Shown here: positions 39,527-47,672 of the stretch, piece by piece
Layout of the letters: every line of letters begins with the position of its first letter
Numbering within the stretch: the stretch's first letter is position 1
NCBI GenBank assembly: GCA_020073445.1
Contig: JAIQFE010000004.1
Span: 152,523 to 216,522, forward strand
Direction of reading: 5' to 3'
DNA length: 64,000 nucleotides
Origin: Terriglobia bacterium
GTDB taxonomy: Bacteria; Acidobacteriota; Terriglobia; Bryobacterales; Bryobacteraceae
Notes under the pieces: generated by a model
The model's input: the letters and a program-made list of their open reading frames with translations, nothing else
What the model was told of the DNA's origin: nothing
Databases searched by the model: none
Translations under genes and position numbers: made by a program

Positions 39527-40281
39527 TGTCAACGGTCGCACAGATTGTCGATTACTACGTCGGCCTTCTCATCATCCAATATCACAACAAACCCAAAGCA
39601 ATGGCGACCATCTCGCTGTTGGTTAACGAGTTCCTTTGCAATGCGATTCTGCTCGACATCCTGAACGGTTACGACATCGAAACCGCCGTGGGCGTACAGC
39701 TCGATGTGATCGGGAAGTATGTCGGCGTAGACCGGTTCTTCAAAGATGTGGATCTGATCGATTTATTCGCGATCCCTGCCTATCTCGATTCGCCCACTTC
39801 GCCTCCGCAGTATGGGTTTGAAACTTATGCGACTTTTGCCACGGACAACGATCTTAACGGTACGCTCACTTACGAAAAGATCATCAGCTCCAACAATCTC
39901 TTGATTGACGAGTTCTACCGGCAAATCATCAAGCTCAAGATCCTTCAGAACACCATCAATCACAGCGATGCCGCTATTGATGCGGCGATGTTCGCCTTTT
40001 TCGGCGGTGATGTCCGGCCGGAAGAGATGTTCAACATGCACATGGCCTACTTCGTCACGGCGAATGAAACGTCGCTAATTCGGGCGGTCCTTGCCAAGAA
40101 TCTTCTGCTGAAGCCGATGGCCGTGGGCGCCGTGGTCGTGAAGGATGTTGAGGGCCTGATGTTCGGATTTGCCGACTATGCCGGGTTCGAAAGCCCCTAT
40201 GCTTATGGCTTCTCAACCTACGCCAATTATGCTAGCTTGCCGGGGCAAGTCCTCTCCTACTCTCAGATCAGCGCGATTTAA
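39526..40281 (+). CDS. DUF2612 baseplate protein (gpI-like)
   Basis: 251 residues with AQIVDYYVGLLIIQYHNKPKAMATISLLVNEFLC, NGYDIETAVGVQLDVIGKYVGVDR, and FRQIIKLKILQNTINHSDAAIDAAMFAFFGG, the DUF2612 pattern. It ends with AYGFSTYANYASLPGQVLSYS. It occupies the gpI place after baseplate J, linking wedge and fibres. Confidence 0.8.
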   Translation: MSTVAQIVDYYVGLLIIQYHNKPKAMATISLLVNEFLCNAILLDILNGYDIETAVGVQLDVIGKYVGVDRFFKDVDLIDLFAIPAYLDSPTSPPQYGFETYATFATDNDLNGTLTYEKIISSNNLLIDEFYRQIIKLKILQNTINHSDAAIDAAMFAFFGGDVRPEEMFNMHMAYFVTANETSLIRAVLAKNLLLKPMAVGAVVVKDVEGLMFGFADYAGFESPYAYGFSTYANYASLPGQVLSYSQISAI

Positions 40282-41516
40282 TGGCACGGCTCACCCGGAA
40301 AACCCTTAAACAGTTTGCAGGATCGGCTGGTGCCGTGGCGCTCGGCGTGGGTGAATTCGGCTCCGCGCAGGCTGGAAGCCCGGCTTTCAGCACCGACCCC
40401 ACGGTTATCCAGAGCTTGGCCGCATGGCTTGGCGGCTGGACCAATGCGACCCTCGGCGCAAGCAAGTTCCCATGCCTTGAAGATATGAACGCGGTGGACT
40501 TCGTTCACAGCTACATGCTGGCCTATCAATTCCAGGAAGGTATTTCTGAATACGATTCGGGCACGACTTACTATGTCGACAGCATCGTCAAGGTTCCGGG
40601 AACGGTCAAACTATACGCATCCCTTACGAATGCGAATCAGGGTAATGCTCTTCCGACGCCTCCGGCGAGCAACGCAAACTGGCAGTATCTTTGCGACCTC
40701 GCGAACATCACGCCTGCCGCTGGTGGGCGCACACTTCTGACTGGAAACACGACGTTTTACATTTCGGCAAGTGGCAATGACGGCAACACGGGTTTGACAG
40801 TTGGCAGTCCCTGGCTAACCCGTCAACACGCTTGGGACACGGTCAAGAACACGTATGACTTGGCCGGATTCAACGTCACCTTTCAGCTTGCGGACGGAAC
40901 CTATACGGACAATTTCGCACCTCAAGGACTGATGGTTGGCCAGTTTTCGCCGGGTCAGGTTGCCTTCAACGGCAACGCGGGCACGCCATCCAATGTACTT
41001 ATCAATGTGAGCGGCGGGGCCGCATGGTCAGCGGTCAGTGCGATGTATCAGGTCCAGAGCAGCAAGTTCCAGAATTCTGGCGGAAATGGAATCTTCTCGC
41101 AGATCAATAGCATTATCAGCATGGGCGCTGGCATGATCGTTGGAGCATGTTCGGGTTCCAAGATTCGTGCGACGACAGGATCGCAGGTCAAAGTCAACAA
41201 CAGCTACACCGACATCGGCAATGCGCAACAGCATTATGAAACGGATACGGCAGGATCAATCATAGATGTTACCGGTGGCATAACCATCACAGAAAGCGGA
41301 ACTCCCGTCTATTCAATTGCGTTTGCTGTGGCCACGGAACTCGCTGAGATCATTTTCCGAAACACCCCAACCAGCGTCCCGACGTTTTCAGGGTCAGCGA
41401 CAGGTGCTTATTATTTGGCCAGCCTCAACGGCGTAATCCAGACTCAGGGCAGTGGTGGTACGTATCTGCCGGGCAATAGTGCTGGATCAACGGCAACCGG
41501 AGGGCAGTATTCGTGA
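40281..41516 (+). CDS. tail fibre or receptor-binding protein, beta-helix-like
   Basis: 411 residues. The N-terminus (ARLTRKTLKQFAGSAGAVALGVGEFGSAQAGSPAFSTDPTVIQSLAAWLGGWTNATLGAS) attaches to the baseplate. The rest is Gly, Asn, Ser and Thr rich with beta-helix-like repeats (TLLTGNTTFYISASGNDGNTGL, NGIFSQINSIISMGAGMIVGACSGSKIRATTGSQVKVNNS). It should bind the host surface. An ATGA-like overlap with the next gene supports the order. Confidence 0.75.
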   Translation: MARLTRKTLKQFAGSAGAVALGVGEFGSAQAGSPAFSTDPTVIQSLAAWLGGWTNATLGASKFPCLEDMNAVDFVHSYMLAYQFQEGISEYDSGTTYYVDSIVKVPGTVKLYASLTNANQGNALPTPPASNANWQYLCDLANITPAAGGRTLLTGNTTFYISASGNDGNTGLTVGSPWLTRQHAWDTVKNTYDLAGFNVTFQLADGTYTDNFAPQGLMVGQFSPGQVAFNGNAGTPSNVLINVSGGAAWSAVSAMYQVQSSKFQNSGGNGIFSQINSIISMGAGMIVGACSGSKIRATTGSQVKVNNSYTDIGNAQQHYETDTAGSIIDVTGGITITESGTPVYSIAFAVATELAEIIFRNTPTSVPTFSGSATGAYYLASLNGVIQTQGSGGTYLPGNSAGSTATGGQYS

Positions 41517-41890
41517 GCTTCATCGTTAACAACTGGTATTGGTCGATCTCTGGCAACGCCTCACAAGTGTGGTCGAGTGCAGCCAATGGACTAGTTTCTG
41601 TGACGGACGCGACTTATGAAGCGTGGCTGGCATCAGGAAACAACCCTACACCAATTGGGAGTGTCGTTAAGGCTATGGCTGTCGTGATCGAGCAAAAGGG
41701 TCTTCTCGATGATTCCGACGTCACAATGCATCGGATTGCGGAAGCGGTTGCCCTCAGCCTGAATAGCTGGACCGGTTCCGATGTGGTTGCCTTCGTGGAT
41801 TACCGGCGCGCGCTTCGGGCTATCGTCTCTGGTTCCGACACCACTTCAACATCGATTCCCGCTCGTCCTTCCTACCCCACTGGCACTTGA
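41513..41890 (+). CDS. hypothetical tail fibre-associated protein
   Basis: 125 residues opening FIVNNWYWSISGNASQVWSSAANGLVSVTDATYEAWLASG and holding a helix near MHRIAEAVALSLNSW. It resembles phage proteins between fibre genes, with tail-fibre-assembly-like first lines (the WYW and TYEAWLASG pattern also occurs in such proteins). The exact role is unknown. Confidence 0.65.
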   Translation: MSFIVNNWYWSISGNASQVWSSAANGLVSVTDATYEAWLASGNNPTPIGSVVKAMAVVIEQKGLLDDSDVTMHRIAEAVALSLNSWTGSDVVAFVDYRRALRAIVSGSDTTSTSIPARPSYPTGT

Positions 41891-41897
41891 GGTTTCC

Positions 41898-44800
41898 ATG
41901 ATTCGCAATAGCTCCCCCGGCTTGTTCTTCGCGGCTCTGTTTGCATGGATCTGGATCTTCACCTGCTCCGCGCACGCGACTTCAACGATCAATCCGAACA
42001 ATCCTGCCCAGAATTCTGCTCTTTCGTCCGCGATCCTGCGCGCGAATTTCCTTGCCGCGTACAACGACGTCAACGCTCTTCAAGCCCTGACGGTTCCGTA
42101 CAATGCGACGACGTTTGGCCTTGTTCCTCCCTATGCCTCAAATCCGAGCAACTATGTCCTGAGCGTTGGTGGGTGGGTTGCGCCGAGCGGCGGTGGCGGG
42201 GGCATTACTGCACTGACTGGCGACGGAACCGCCTCGGGTTCGGGTTCGGTCGCTTTCACGCTTGCAACGGTAAACAGCACGTTCGGAACGTATGGTGATT
42301 CAAGTCACGTTGCGACATACACCTCCAATGGCAAGGGGCTGATGACGGCATCCGGATCGGTGGCGATCACGCCTGCCGCGATTGGTGCGGCCCCCACCGC
42401 GTCTCCGACGTTCACCGGCACAGTCACACTCCCGGCAGGGCAGGTGGTCAACGGTGTGACCCTAGCCACGGGAGGATCGACAAGCTTATTTCTCAATCAG
42501 GCCGGGGGCTATACGGCTCCGGGAGGTGGTGGCGGAAGCGTGAGCGTAACAGCGGTGGATGCTACACACATTGTCGTCAATCCATCTCCCGGCACAGGTA
42601 CATTTACCCTCGACGTTGGATCTGCCATTGCGACCTCCGCAAAGAATCTCGGATTCTTTGCGGCTACGTCCTCAGCTCAGCTCGCAGGAGTTCTCTCTGA
42701 TGAAACCGGAACCGGTCTCGCCGTTTTTAATAACGGCCCGACTTTGATCGCCCCGGCCTTGGGAACTCCCGCCTCTGGCATTTTGACGAACGAGACCGGC
42801 TTGCCGATCAGCACCGGGGTAAGCGGCCTCGGCACTGGGGTTGCAACAGCTCTCGGCGTAAATACCGGATCGGCTGGTGCCGTAGTAGTAAATGGAGGAG
42901 CTTTGGGAACTCCATCGAGCGGAACGGCAACCAATCTGACGGGGCTTCCACTTTCAACAGGCGTTTCCGGCCTCGGCACGGGAGTTGCGGGTTTGCTTGC
43001 TGGATCTTCTTCTGGCACCGGTGGTCCGGCGGGAACTGGAAGCCCCATTTTTACCGGAACTGTCAATGGCGCTGCAGCAATTTGGAGCGGTGTCGATACG
43101 GCTTTGACTTTTTCGGCAACAGGAACCGGCGCTGATACTTTGCCGGTTGGCACAAGCGCCCAAAGGCCAGGGTCCCCGTCAAATGGGATGCTGCGTTACA
43201 ACTCAGACATCGTGGCACTAGAAACATTTTTCAACAGTGCTTGGAATACGATTCGCACAGGCCTAATCAGTCTCAATTCGACCTCATCGGTTTCGGGTCG
43301 CCTTGTAGTGGCGTCGGGTGGGCCGAATGTCACCCAACGGTATCCGACTAACAATGACGATTGGCTTTCTGGCTATTTCGGCGATACCTCTGTCGACCAT
43401 CTCTATTTAACCAATACTCCCGCGACGTGTTCCGGTACGCCAACCTTCACGATTGCTGCTCCTTCTGCCAGTGGCGGAACGACGGCGACAGGCCACTTCT
43501 TTATGAACGGAACCACCGTCGTCGCGGCCATCATCGACATTCCAGGCAAGGGATATACGAACATAAACCCTGCCGTAACAGTAACGAATAACGGCTGCAC
43601 GCCTGCCCCAACGGTGACTGCTTACACAACGCCAAACGGTCAGATGTGGCTCACACCTGATAAAAAGATCTATCAAGCTCACCAAGCAGACACTGCCTTG
43701 GCTACGTGGTCATATTTCCCGGTTCTAAATCTGCCGGGCGATCTCGCAGGCGGCAATCCAGCAAGCGCCGCGGCGGTTGTTGCTGGCGGCAGCGGATATA
43801 CCACAGGCCAGACAATCACAATTGCCAATGGGACTGTTTTAACCATCACCGCATCGAGCGGAGCCGTCACAGCCGCAACCGTAACGACCAAAGGTACATG
43901 GACATGTCAAAACAACACGACGTGGCCACAGATCTCATCTTCGGGCGGCGGGACTGGCGCAACCTTCACGGTAACCGTAGACGTTCCTCAATTTCTTGGT
44001 GGCAACGCTGTCCTGAGTCAGTGTTACTCCCAAACTGGGAACTGGGCTGACTTTATCAACGAGACAACCGGCGTCACGAAGACCATTGGGTTTGTGAATG
44101 GTAAGGCGGATGTGGATACGCTTCAGGCATTCTGTCCGCCTGTAACTGCGGGCGCCTATACGACAAACTGCAAATGGACAAAGCTGTATGACCAATCGGG
44201 TCGCGGCAACGATGCTGCCCAAGCAACCGATGGTAGCCGTCCGATAGTCGATTACTTTTGGCAAACGAATGGCGTGCCAAATATGCGCGGCGGGTTTCTG
44301 ACTATCGCGGCGGGCGCAGCTTACAACACGCAAAACATGTCTGCCTACGCAGTTAATACGAACGATGTGTGCGGCACTTACTTCAGCAACGGTGGTTCGG
44401 CTCCTGCGATCCAATGCTCCAATGGAAATTTCCTGTGGAACACAAATGGCTCAGCAACGAACAACGTTATGGCAACAAGTTACAACCCGGCACTCATTGG
44501 TGAGTGGGTGGCGGCATTCTCAAGTTGCACGCTCTCCCAAAATGATTTTGAGCTCAATACCGGTAGCGGGACGTGTGCCTTTTCACAGAACAATACAGGA
44601 GGGACAATCGGCGGGTCGAGCAGTTCCGGCCTCAACGGCGCAATGAATGTCGTGTGGGACTACGCTATAACGGAAACGCAGCTCGCGTCATTCCGTGCGA
44701 GCGTTTACAAAACCTTTAACATCTTCCCTCAAATAAGGGACCTGTATTTAGCTGATGGTGATAGCCGCACCTCTGGAACGAACTCGACCGATAACGTGAA

Positions 44801-45302
44801 TTATCCCGCACAGCTTGTTCCAGCGTTAAGTGCGCCGGCACGGGTCGTGAATACTGGAGTGAGCGGCAACAAAATGTCGGACATCTTGGCTAGATTTTAT
44901 ACGCTAAGCGGTACTAACGGTGTGCTCGCTGCGGCTATACAGCCGCATGGCCCGAACTTCTGGGTAAGTCTTTGGGATGGAACAAACGAGACGGGAACGG
45001 CGGCATCTATCTATGCCAGCATGACAACCTACGTGAACCAGGTCCACGCGTTGGGCGGCAAAGTTGCAATTGGCACAGAAGGAAGTGCATGTCCTGGGTC
45101 GTGCAGCAATACAGCGTTGAATACATTGATTAACGCTAACACTGCTGGTGCGGACGCGATTGTACCTCTTGCCAGCGATCCGATCTATAGCGCGAACAGC
45201 TATACATCGCAGACTTGCTTCTCAACGGTTCATCCGTCGACATTCTGCTATGGATTCATTTCGCAGGATGAAGCAAACAAGATAAACACCTTACTCCAAT
45301 AA
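41898..45302 (+). CDS. large tail fibre with signal-like N-terminus and SGNH-hydrolase-like C-terminal domain
   Basis: 1,134 residues from ATG 41898 (TGAGG upstream). A hydrophobic start (GLFFAALFAWIWIFTCSAHA) resembles a signal peptide, odd for a virion protein. Gly/Ser/Thr-rich fibre repeats follow (GTASGSGSVAF, GAAPTASPTFTGTVTL, LGTPASGILTNETGLPISTGVSGLGTGVATAL and a second copy). A LamG-like lectin region (TKLYDQSGRGNDAAQATDGSRP) is next. The C-terminus has SGNH hydrolase blocks: ADGDSRTSG, NTGVSGNKMSD, SLWDGTNETG and STVHPS, so it may deacylate or cut surface polysaccharide. The usual Asp before the block-V His is absent. It is the largest structural gene of the phage. Confidence 0.75.
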   Translation: MIRNSSPGLFFAALFAWIWIFTCSAHATSTINPNNPAQNSALSSAILRANFLAAYNDVNALQALTVPYNATTFGLVPPYASNPSNYVLSVGGWVAPSGGGGGITALTGDGTASGSGSVAFTLATVNSTFGTYGDSSHVATYTSNGKGLMTASGSVAITPAAIGAAPTASPTFTGTVTLPAGQVVNGVTLATGGSTSLFLNQAGGYTAPGGGGGSVSVTAVDATHIVVNPSPGTGTFTLDVGSAIATSAKNLGFFAATSSAQLAGVLSDETGTGLAVFNNGPTLIAPALGTPASGILTNETGLPISTGVSGLGTGVATALGVNTGSAGAVVVNGGALGTPSSGTATNLTGLPLSTGVSGLGTGVAGLLAGSSSGTGGPAGTGSPIFTGTVNGAAAIWSGVDTALTFSATGTGADTLPVGTSAQRPGSPSNGMLRYNSDIVALETFFNSAWNTIRTGLISLNSTSSVSGRLVVASGGPNVTQRYPTNNDDWLSGYFGDTSVDHLYLTNTPATCSGTPTFTIAAPSASGGTTATGHFFMNGTTVVAAIIDIPGKGYTNINPAVTVTNNGCTPAPTVTAYTTPNGQMWLTPDKKIYQAHQADTALATWSYFPVLNLPGDLAGGNPASAAAVVAGGSGYTTGQTITIANGTVLTITASSGAVTAATVTTKGTWTCQNNTTWPQISSSGGGTGATFTVTVDVPQFLGGNAVLSQCYSQTGNWADFINETTGVTKTIGFVNGKADVDTLQAFCPPVTAGAYTTNCKWTKLYDQSGRGNDAAQATDGSRPIVDYFWQTNGVPNMRGGFLTIAAGAAYNTQNMSAYAVNTNDVCGTYFSNGGSAPAIQCSNGNFLWNTNGSATNNVMATSYNPALIGEWVAAFSSCTLSQNDFELNTGSGTCAFSQNNTGGTIGGSSSSGLNGAMNVVWDYAITETQLASFRASVYKTFNIFPQIRDLYLADGDSRTSGTNSTDNVNYPAQLVPALSAPARVVNTGVSGNKMSDILARFYTLSGTNGVLAAAIQPHGPNFWVSLWDGTNETGTAASIYASMTTYVNQVHALGGKVAIGTEGSACPGSCSNTALNTLINANTAGADAIVPLASDPIYSANSYTSQTCFSTVHPSTFCYGFISQDEANKINTLLQ

Positions 45303-45341
45303 CCACCAAACGATGGGCAACTTAAGAGCTATGGTGCCGTG

Positions 45342-45722
45342 ATGCTAGAAAACGTCGATACCGGCAATATCCTTTCGTGGGCTGTCGGACTTATTTTTAG
45401 TGCCGGGGTATTGGTGGCGGCCTTTCTGAACCGGAAGATCGATGGTGTGGACATCAAAGCCGACAGCATGGTGAAGGCCCATGACGCGCATGTGCTGCTG
45501 GTCGAGCAAACCTATGCGAAAGCCCCGGCCATGAAGGAAGGTTTTGAGGTCGCCGCAAAGACGGCGGAAAAGGTCGCTGCGGCGCTTGAGGTCAAACTCG
45601 ATAAGACACAAACGGCCGTTCAAGACATAGCGCTGGAACAGGCAAGGCAGGGCGAAAACATTAAGAGTATGGGTGCCAGCATTGCAGGTATCGCCCTCTC
45701 TATCGAAAAGAAATCGTCCTGA
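45342..45722 (+). CDS. lysis-region membrane protein with coiled coil
   Basis: 126 residues from ATG 45342 (a GTG lies three bases earlier). One transmembrane helix (ILSWAVGLIFSAGVLVAAFL) is followed by a long helical part (AAKTAEKVAAALEVKLDKTQTAVQDIALEQARQGENI). The topology resembles phage proteins near holins. It may be part of the lysis set. Confidence 0.6.
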   Translation: MLENVDTGNILSWAVGLIFSAGVLVAAFLNRKIDGVDIKADSMVKAHDAHVLLVEQTYAKAPAMKEGFEVAAKTAEKVAAALEVKLDKTQTAVQDIALEQARQGENIKSMGASIAGIALSIEKKSS

Positions 45723-45733
45723 TTGAGGTTCCA

Positions 45734-46021
45734 ATGATAGACAGGTCCAAAGCCCTTGCCATCTTCCTTCTATCGATGCTGGTTGTCGGCGGGTTCATCT
45801 TCGACGTTTACATGGTCCTGAGCGGCAAGCTGGACACGACGGATGCCATCAAAATGACCCTGATCGGCAATGTCATGGGCCAGCTTCAGGGCATGGCATC
45901 GCTGGTTTTGGCCTACTATTTCGGCAACACAAAAAGCTCTTCCGATAAGGACACGGCTATGGTAAACATGGCTGCGGTAACAGCCGGTACGGCCTCTCCT
46001 CTCTCTCAAGCAAAGGAATAG
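45734..46021 (+). CDS. holin-like membrane protein
   Basis: 95 residues. Two hydrophobic segments (ALAIFLLSMLVVGGFIFDVYMVL and MGQLQGMASLVLAYYFG) joined by a short polar part (SGKLDTTDAIKM), with a polar tail, match small class II-type holins that permeabilise the inner membrane for the endolysin. No family is named with certainty. Confidence 0.65.
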   Translation: MIDRSKALAIFLLSMLVVGGFIFDVYMVLSGKLDTTDAIKMTLIGNVMGQLQGMASLVLAYYFGNTKSSSDKDTAMVNMAAVTAGTASPLSQAKE

Positions 46022-46026
46022 CAACC

Positions 46027-46419
46027 ATGAGCGTCGCCAACCTTTTGAAAGACATCTTCACGGGAAACTTCAGCAGCGCTGCAGCGCGAGTAAAGGATTG
46101 GTGGGAAGGCGTGTCTCCGTCGGTTCAGGCGTTCCTCACAAAGGTTGAAACTGACGAAGGCAAAATCCTGACCAATCTTGCGGAAACCGCGGTCGAGGAT
46201 ATCCTCTCCGGCGGCTTAACGACAACCTCGTTTGTCGCTGCCGCGAAAGACATTGGCAGCAAACTTGTGGCTCAGAACATTGCCATGGGCCAACAGGATA
46301 TCTTCGCTGCCTTGAATATCGCCGTGGGTGCGAAGACAAGTCCGGTCGAGGTCCCTTCTATGCCACCTGTATCTACCGAAGCTCCTCCGGCTTCGCCCGA
46401 ACCAGCTCCGGTTGCGTAA
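46027..46419 (+). CDS. hypothetical lysis-region protein
   Basis: 130 residues. It is helical (ANLLKDIFTGNFSSAAARVKDWWEGVSPSVQAFLTKVETDEGKIL, DILSGGLTTTSFVAAAKDIGSKLVAQNIAMGQQDIF) with a Pro/Ala-rich disordered tail. It resembles small phage proteins found after holin genes, of unknown role. Confidence 0.6.
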   Translation: MSVANLLKDIFTGNFSSAAARVKDWWEGVSPSVQAFLTKVETDEGKILTNLAETAVEDILSGGLTTTSFVAAAKDIGSKLVAQNIAMGQQDIFAALNIAVGAKTSPVEVPSMPPVSTEAPPASPEPAPVA

Positions 46420-46629
46420 GTGTTCGGCATACCGGTTTGGGGTATCCAGCTCATCATCGCGTTTTTTAAAGCAACGGGCGCGATTGGATGGGCTGGGGCT
46501 CTTTCCGCGAAGCTGATCGTCGCTACTGAAGTCAAACTCTCAAAGCTCAAAACCTATCACGCGGTCTCGGATTTCCCCAATCCTCCGCCAGTCGTAAATC
46601 CAAACCGTAACTTCAATCAAGGTGGCTAA
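46420..46629 (+). CDS. hypothetical small membrane-associated protein
   Basis: 69 residues from a GTG directly after the previous stop. It has one hydrophobic helix (PVWGIQLIIAFFKATGAIGWAGALSAKLIV) and a Pro/Asn tail. It lies in the lysis gene string and could aid membrane disruption. It is unrecognised. Confidence 0.55.
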   Translation: MFGIPVWGIQLIIAFFKATGAIGWAGALSAKLIVATEVKLSKLKTYHAVSDFPNPPPVVNPNRNFNQGG

Positions 46630-46643
46630 CCATGGAGGCTGCT

Positions 46644-46877
46644 ATGGCGAAAAGTGTGGACTGGTGGGAACGAATTCTGATGCTCATAATCCTGGGACTC
46701 ATCGTCGGGATCAGCGCGCTATGGGCAGAGAATCGCGATATGGAAATCGAGAAAGCCAAGACACCTCCTCGCTGCATGGTGGACAGTCCAAACGGTATTG
46801 ATGTCTGCAACACGGCTCCAGAAATGATGCCGCTGTTCGAGCCTGAAACCCACGATTACGTCCCTCCCCCGCCATGA
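46644..46877 (+). CDS. small membrane protein, spanin-like in layout
   Basis: 77 residues from ATG 46644, which has GGAGG five bases upstream; an ATG at 46632 adds four residues. There is one N-terminal transmembrane helix (ILMLIILGLIVGISALWA), a charged stretch, two cysteines and a Pro-rich end (YVPPPP). The layout is like an inner-membrane spanin or a Rz-type helper, but it is too short to be sure. Confidence 0.55.
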   Translation: MAKSVDWWERILMLIILGLIVGISALWAENRDMEIEKAKTPPRCMVDSPNGIDVCNTAPEMMPLFEPETHDYVPPPP

Positions 46878-46981
46878 CGATAGCTTTCAAACGCGCTGGT
46901 GCGCAGATGATTATCAAACGGCCCCCGAAACGGCCACCTGTCGTTGTGAAGCCGCGCCCGAGGGAATACCGGCGTGGCTGA
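46874..46981 (+). CDS. 35-residue basic peptide
   Basis: A tiny frame whose ATG overlaps the previous stop (ATGA) and whose end overlaps the endolysin start. It is basic and Pro-rich (IIKRPPKRPPVVVKPRPREYRR). The coupling supports it being translated; the role is unknown. Confidence 0.45.
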   Translation: MTIAFKRAGAQMIIKRPPKRPPVVVKPRPREYRRG

Positions 46982-47381
46982 TACGAACCTATCTGATCTC
47001 GACCCGCTACTTCAAACGGTGTACCCGAAATGGGTCGATGGATGCGCAGAGGAATTTGAGCAGCAGGATCTGAATGGCAGCGTCCGAATCATCCAGGGGT
47101 GGAGATCACCGAGCTATCAAGATCACCTCGAATCAACGGGCGTTAGCAAACTGGGCTCCAGCCAGTCGCTGCATTGCTGCACGATAGCGGGGAAGCCAGC
47201 CAGCAGGGCATTTGATTTCGGTGTCTTTGCAGAAGACGGCTCTTATGTGACTGATGGTAACGACCCTCGATATGCTGCCGCCGGGGCAGTAGCAGAGAGT
47301 TTGGGGCTGGTGTGGGGAGGAAGGTTTGTTCATCCTGGGGCCGATCCGGATCATATCCAGCTTCCCGATTCTGAGCAATAA
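46974..47381 (+). CDS. endolysin, M15-family peptidase
   Basis: 135 residues from a GTG overlapping the previous gene. Motifs are VRIIQGWRSPSYQDHL, SLHCCTIAGKPASRAFDFGVF (His and Asp zinc ligands) and LVWGGRF..DPDHIQLP (last His), the VanY/M15 layout seen in T5-type endolysins. It should cleave the L-Ala-D-Glu or D-Ala bond of peptidoglycan after the holin opens the membrane. It ends the structural and lysis operon. Confidence 0.85.
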   Translation: MADTNLSDLDPLLQTVYPKWVDGCAEEFEQQDLNGSVRIIQGWRSPSYQDHLESTGVSKLGSSQSLHCCTIAGKPASRAFDFGVFAEDGSYVTDGNDPRYAAAGAVAESLGLVWGGRFVHPGADPDHIQLPDSEQ

Positions 47382-47382
47382 A

Positions 47383-47574
47383 TTAAGGTCCAAATAGTCC
47401 CGGAAAAGTGTAGCGAATCGCGTCCATAGACCAGCCATGCATCAGAAGAAGCCGAATGATGCCCCAATCCAATGGCTCTTTGGGCATCGGCTTGAGCGCG
47501 TTGTTCGTTAACGATTGACTTGCCTTCTGCCACGCCAGAACCCTTCGTGGAAGGGGTGTCCGCTTCCGAGCCAT
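47383..47574 (-). CDS. hypothetical small basic protein
   Basis: 63 residues from ATG 47574: RKRTPLPRRVLAWQKASQSLTNNALKPMPKEPLDWGIIRLLLMHGWSMDAIRYTF. It is convergent with the endolysin gene and downstream of the relaxase. The basic N-terminus suggests DNA or RNA contact. It is unrecognised. Confidence 0.5.
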   Translation of the reverse strand: MARKRTPLPRRVLAWQKASQSLTNNALKPMPKEPLDWGIIRLLLMHGWSMDAIRYTFPGLFGP

Positions 47575-47672
47575 AGTGTGACCGCCGACGCGAAAAACGC
47601 ATTGCAGACCCCATGCTCGGGGAATGGGCCTAAGCGGTCGTCGCCTATGGGATGGCCGCTCCCGTAGACTGT

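Noticed and set aside
46864..47381. A classical spanin pair
   Set aside because: The 77-residue membrane protein has the right topology for an inner spanin, but no lipoprotein partner with a lipobox is seen, so I only note the likeness.
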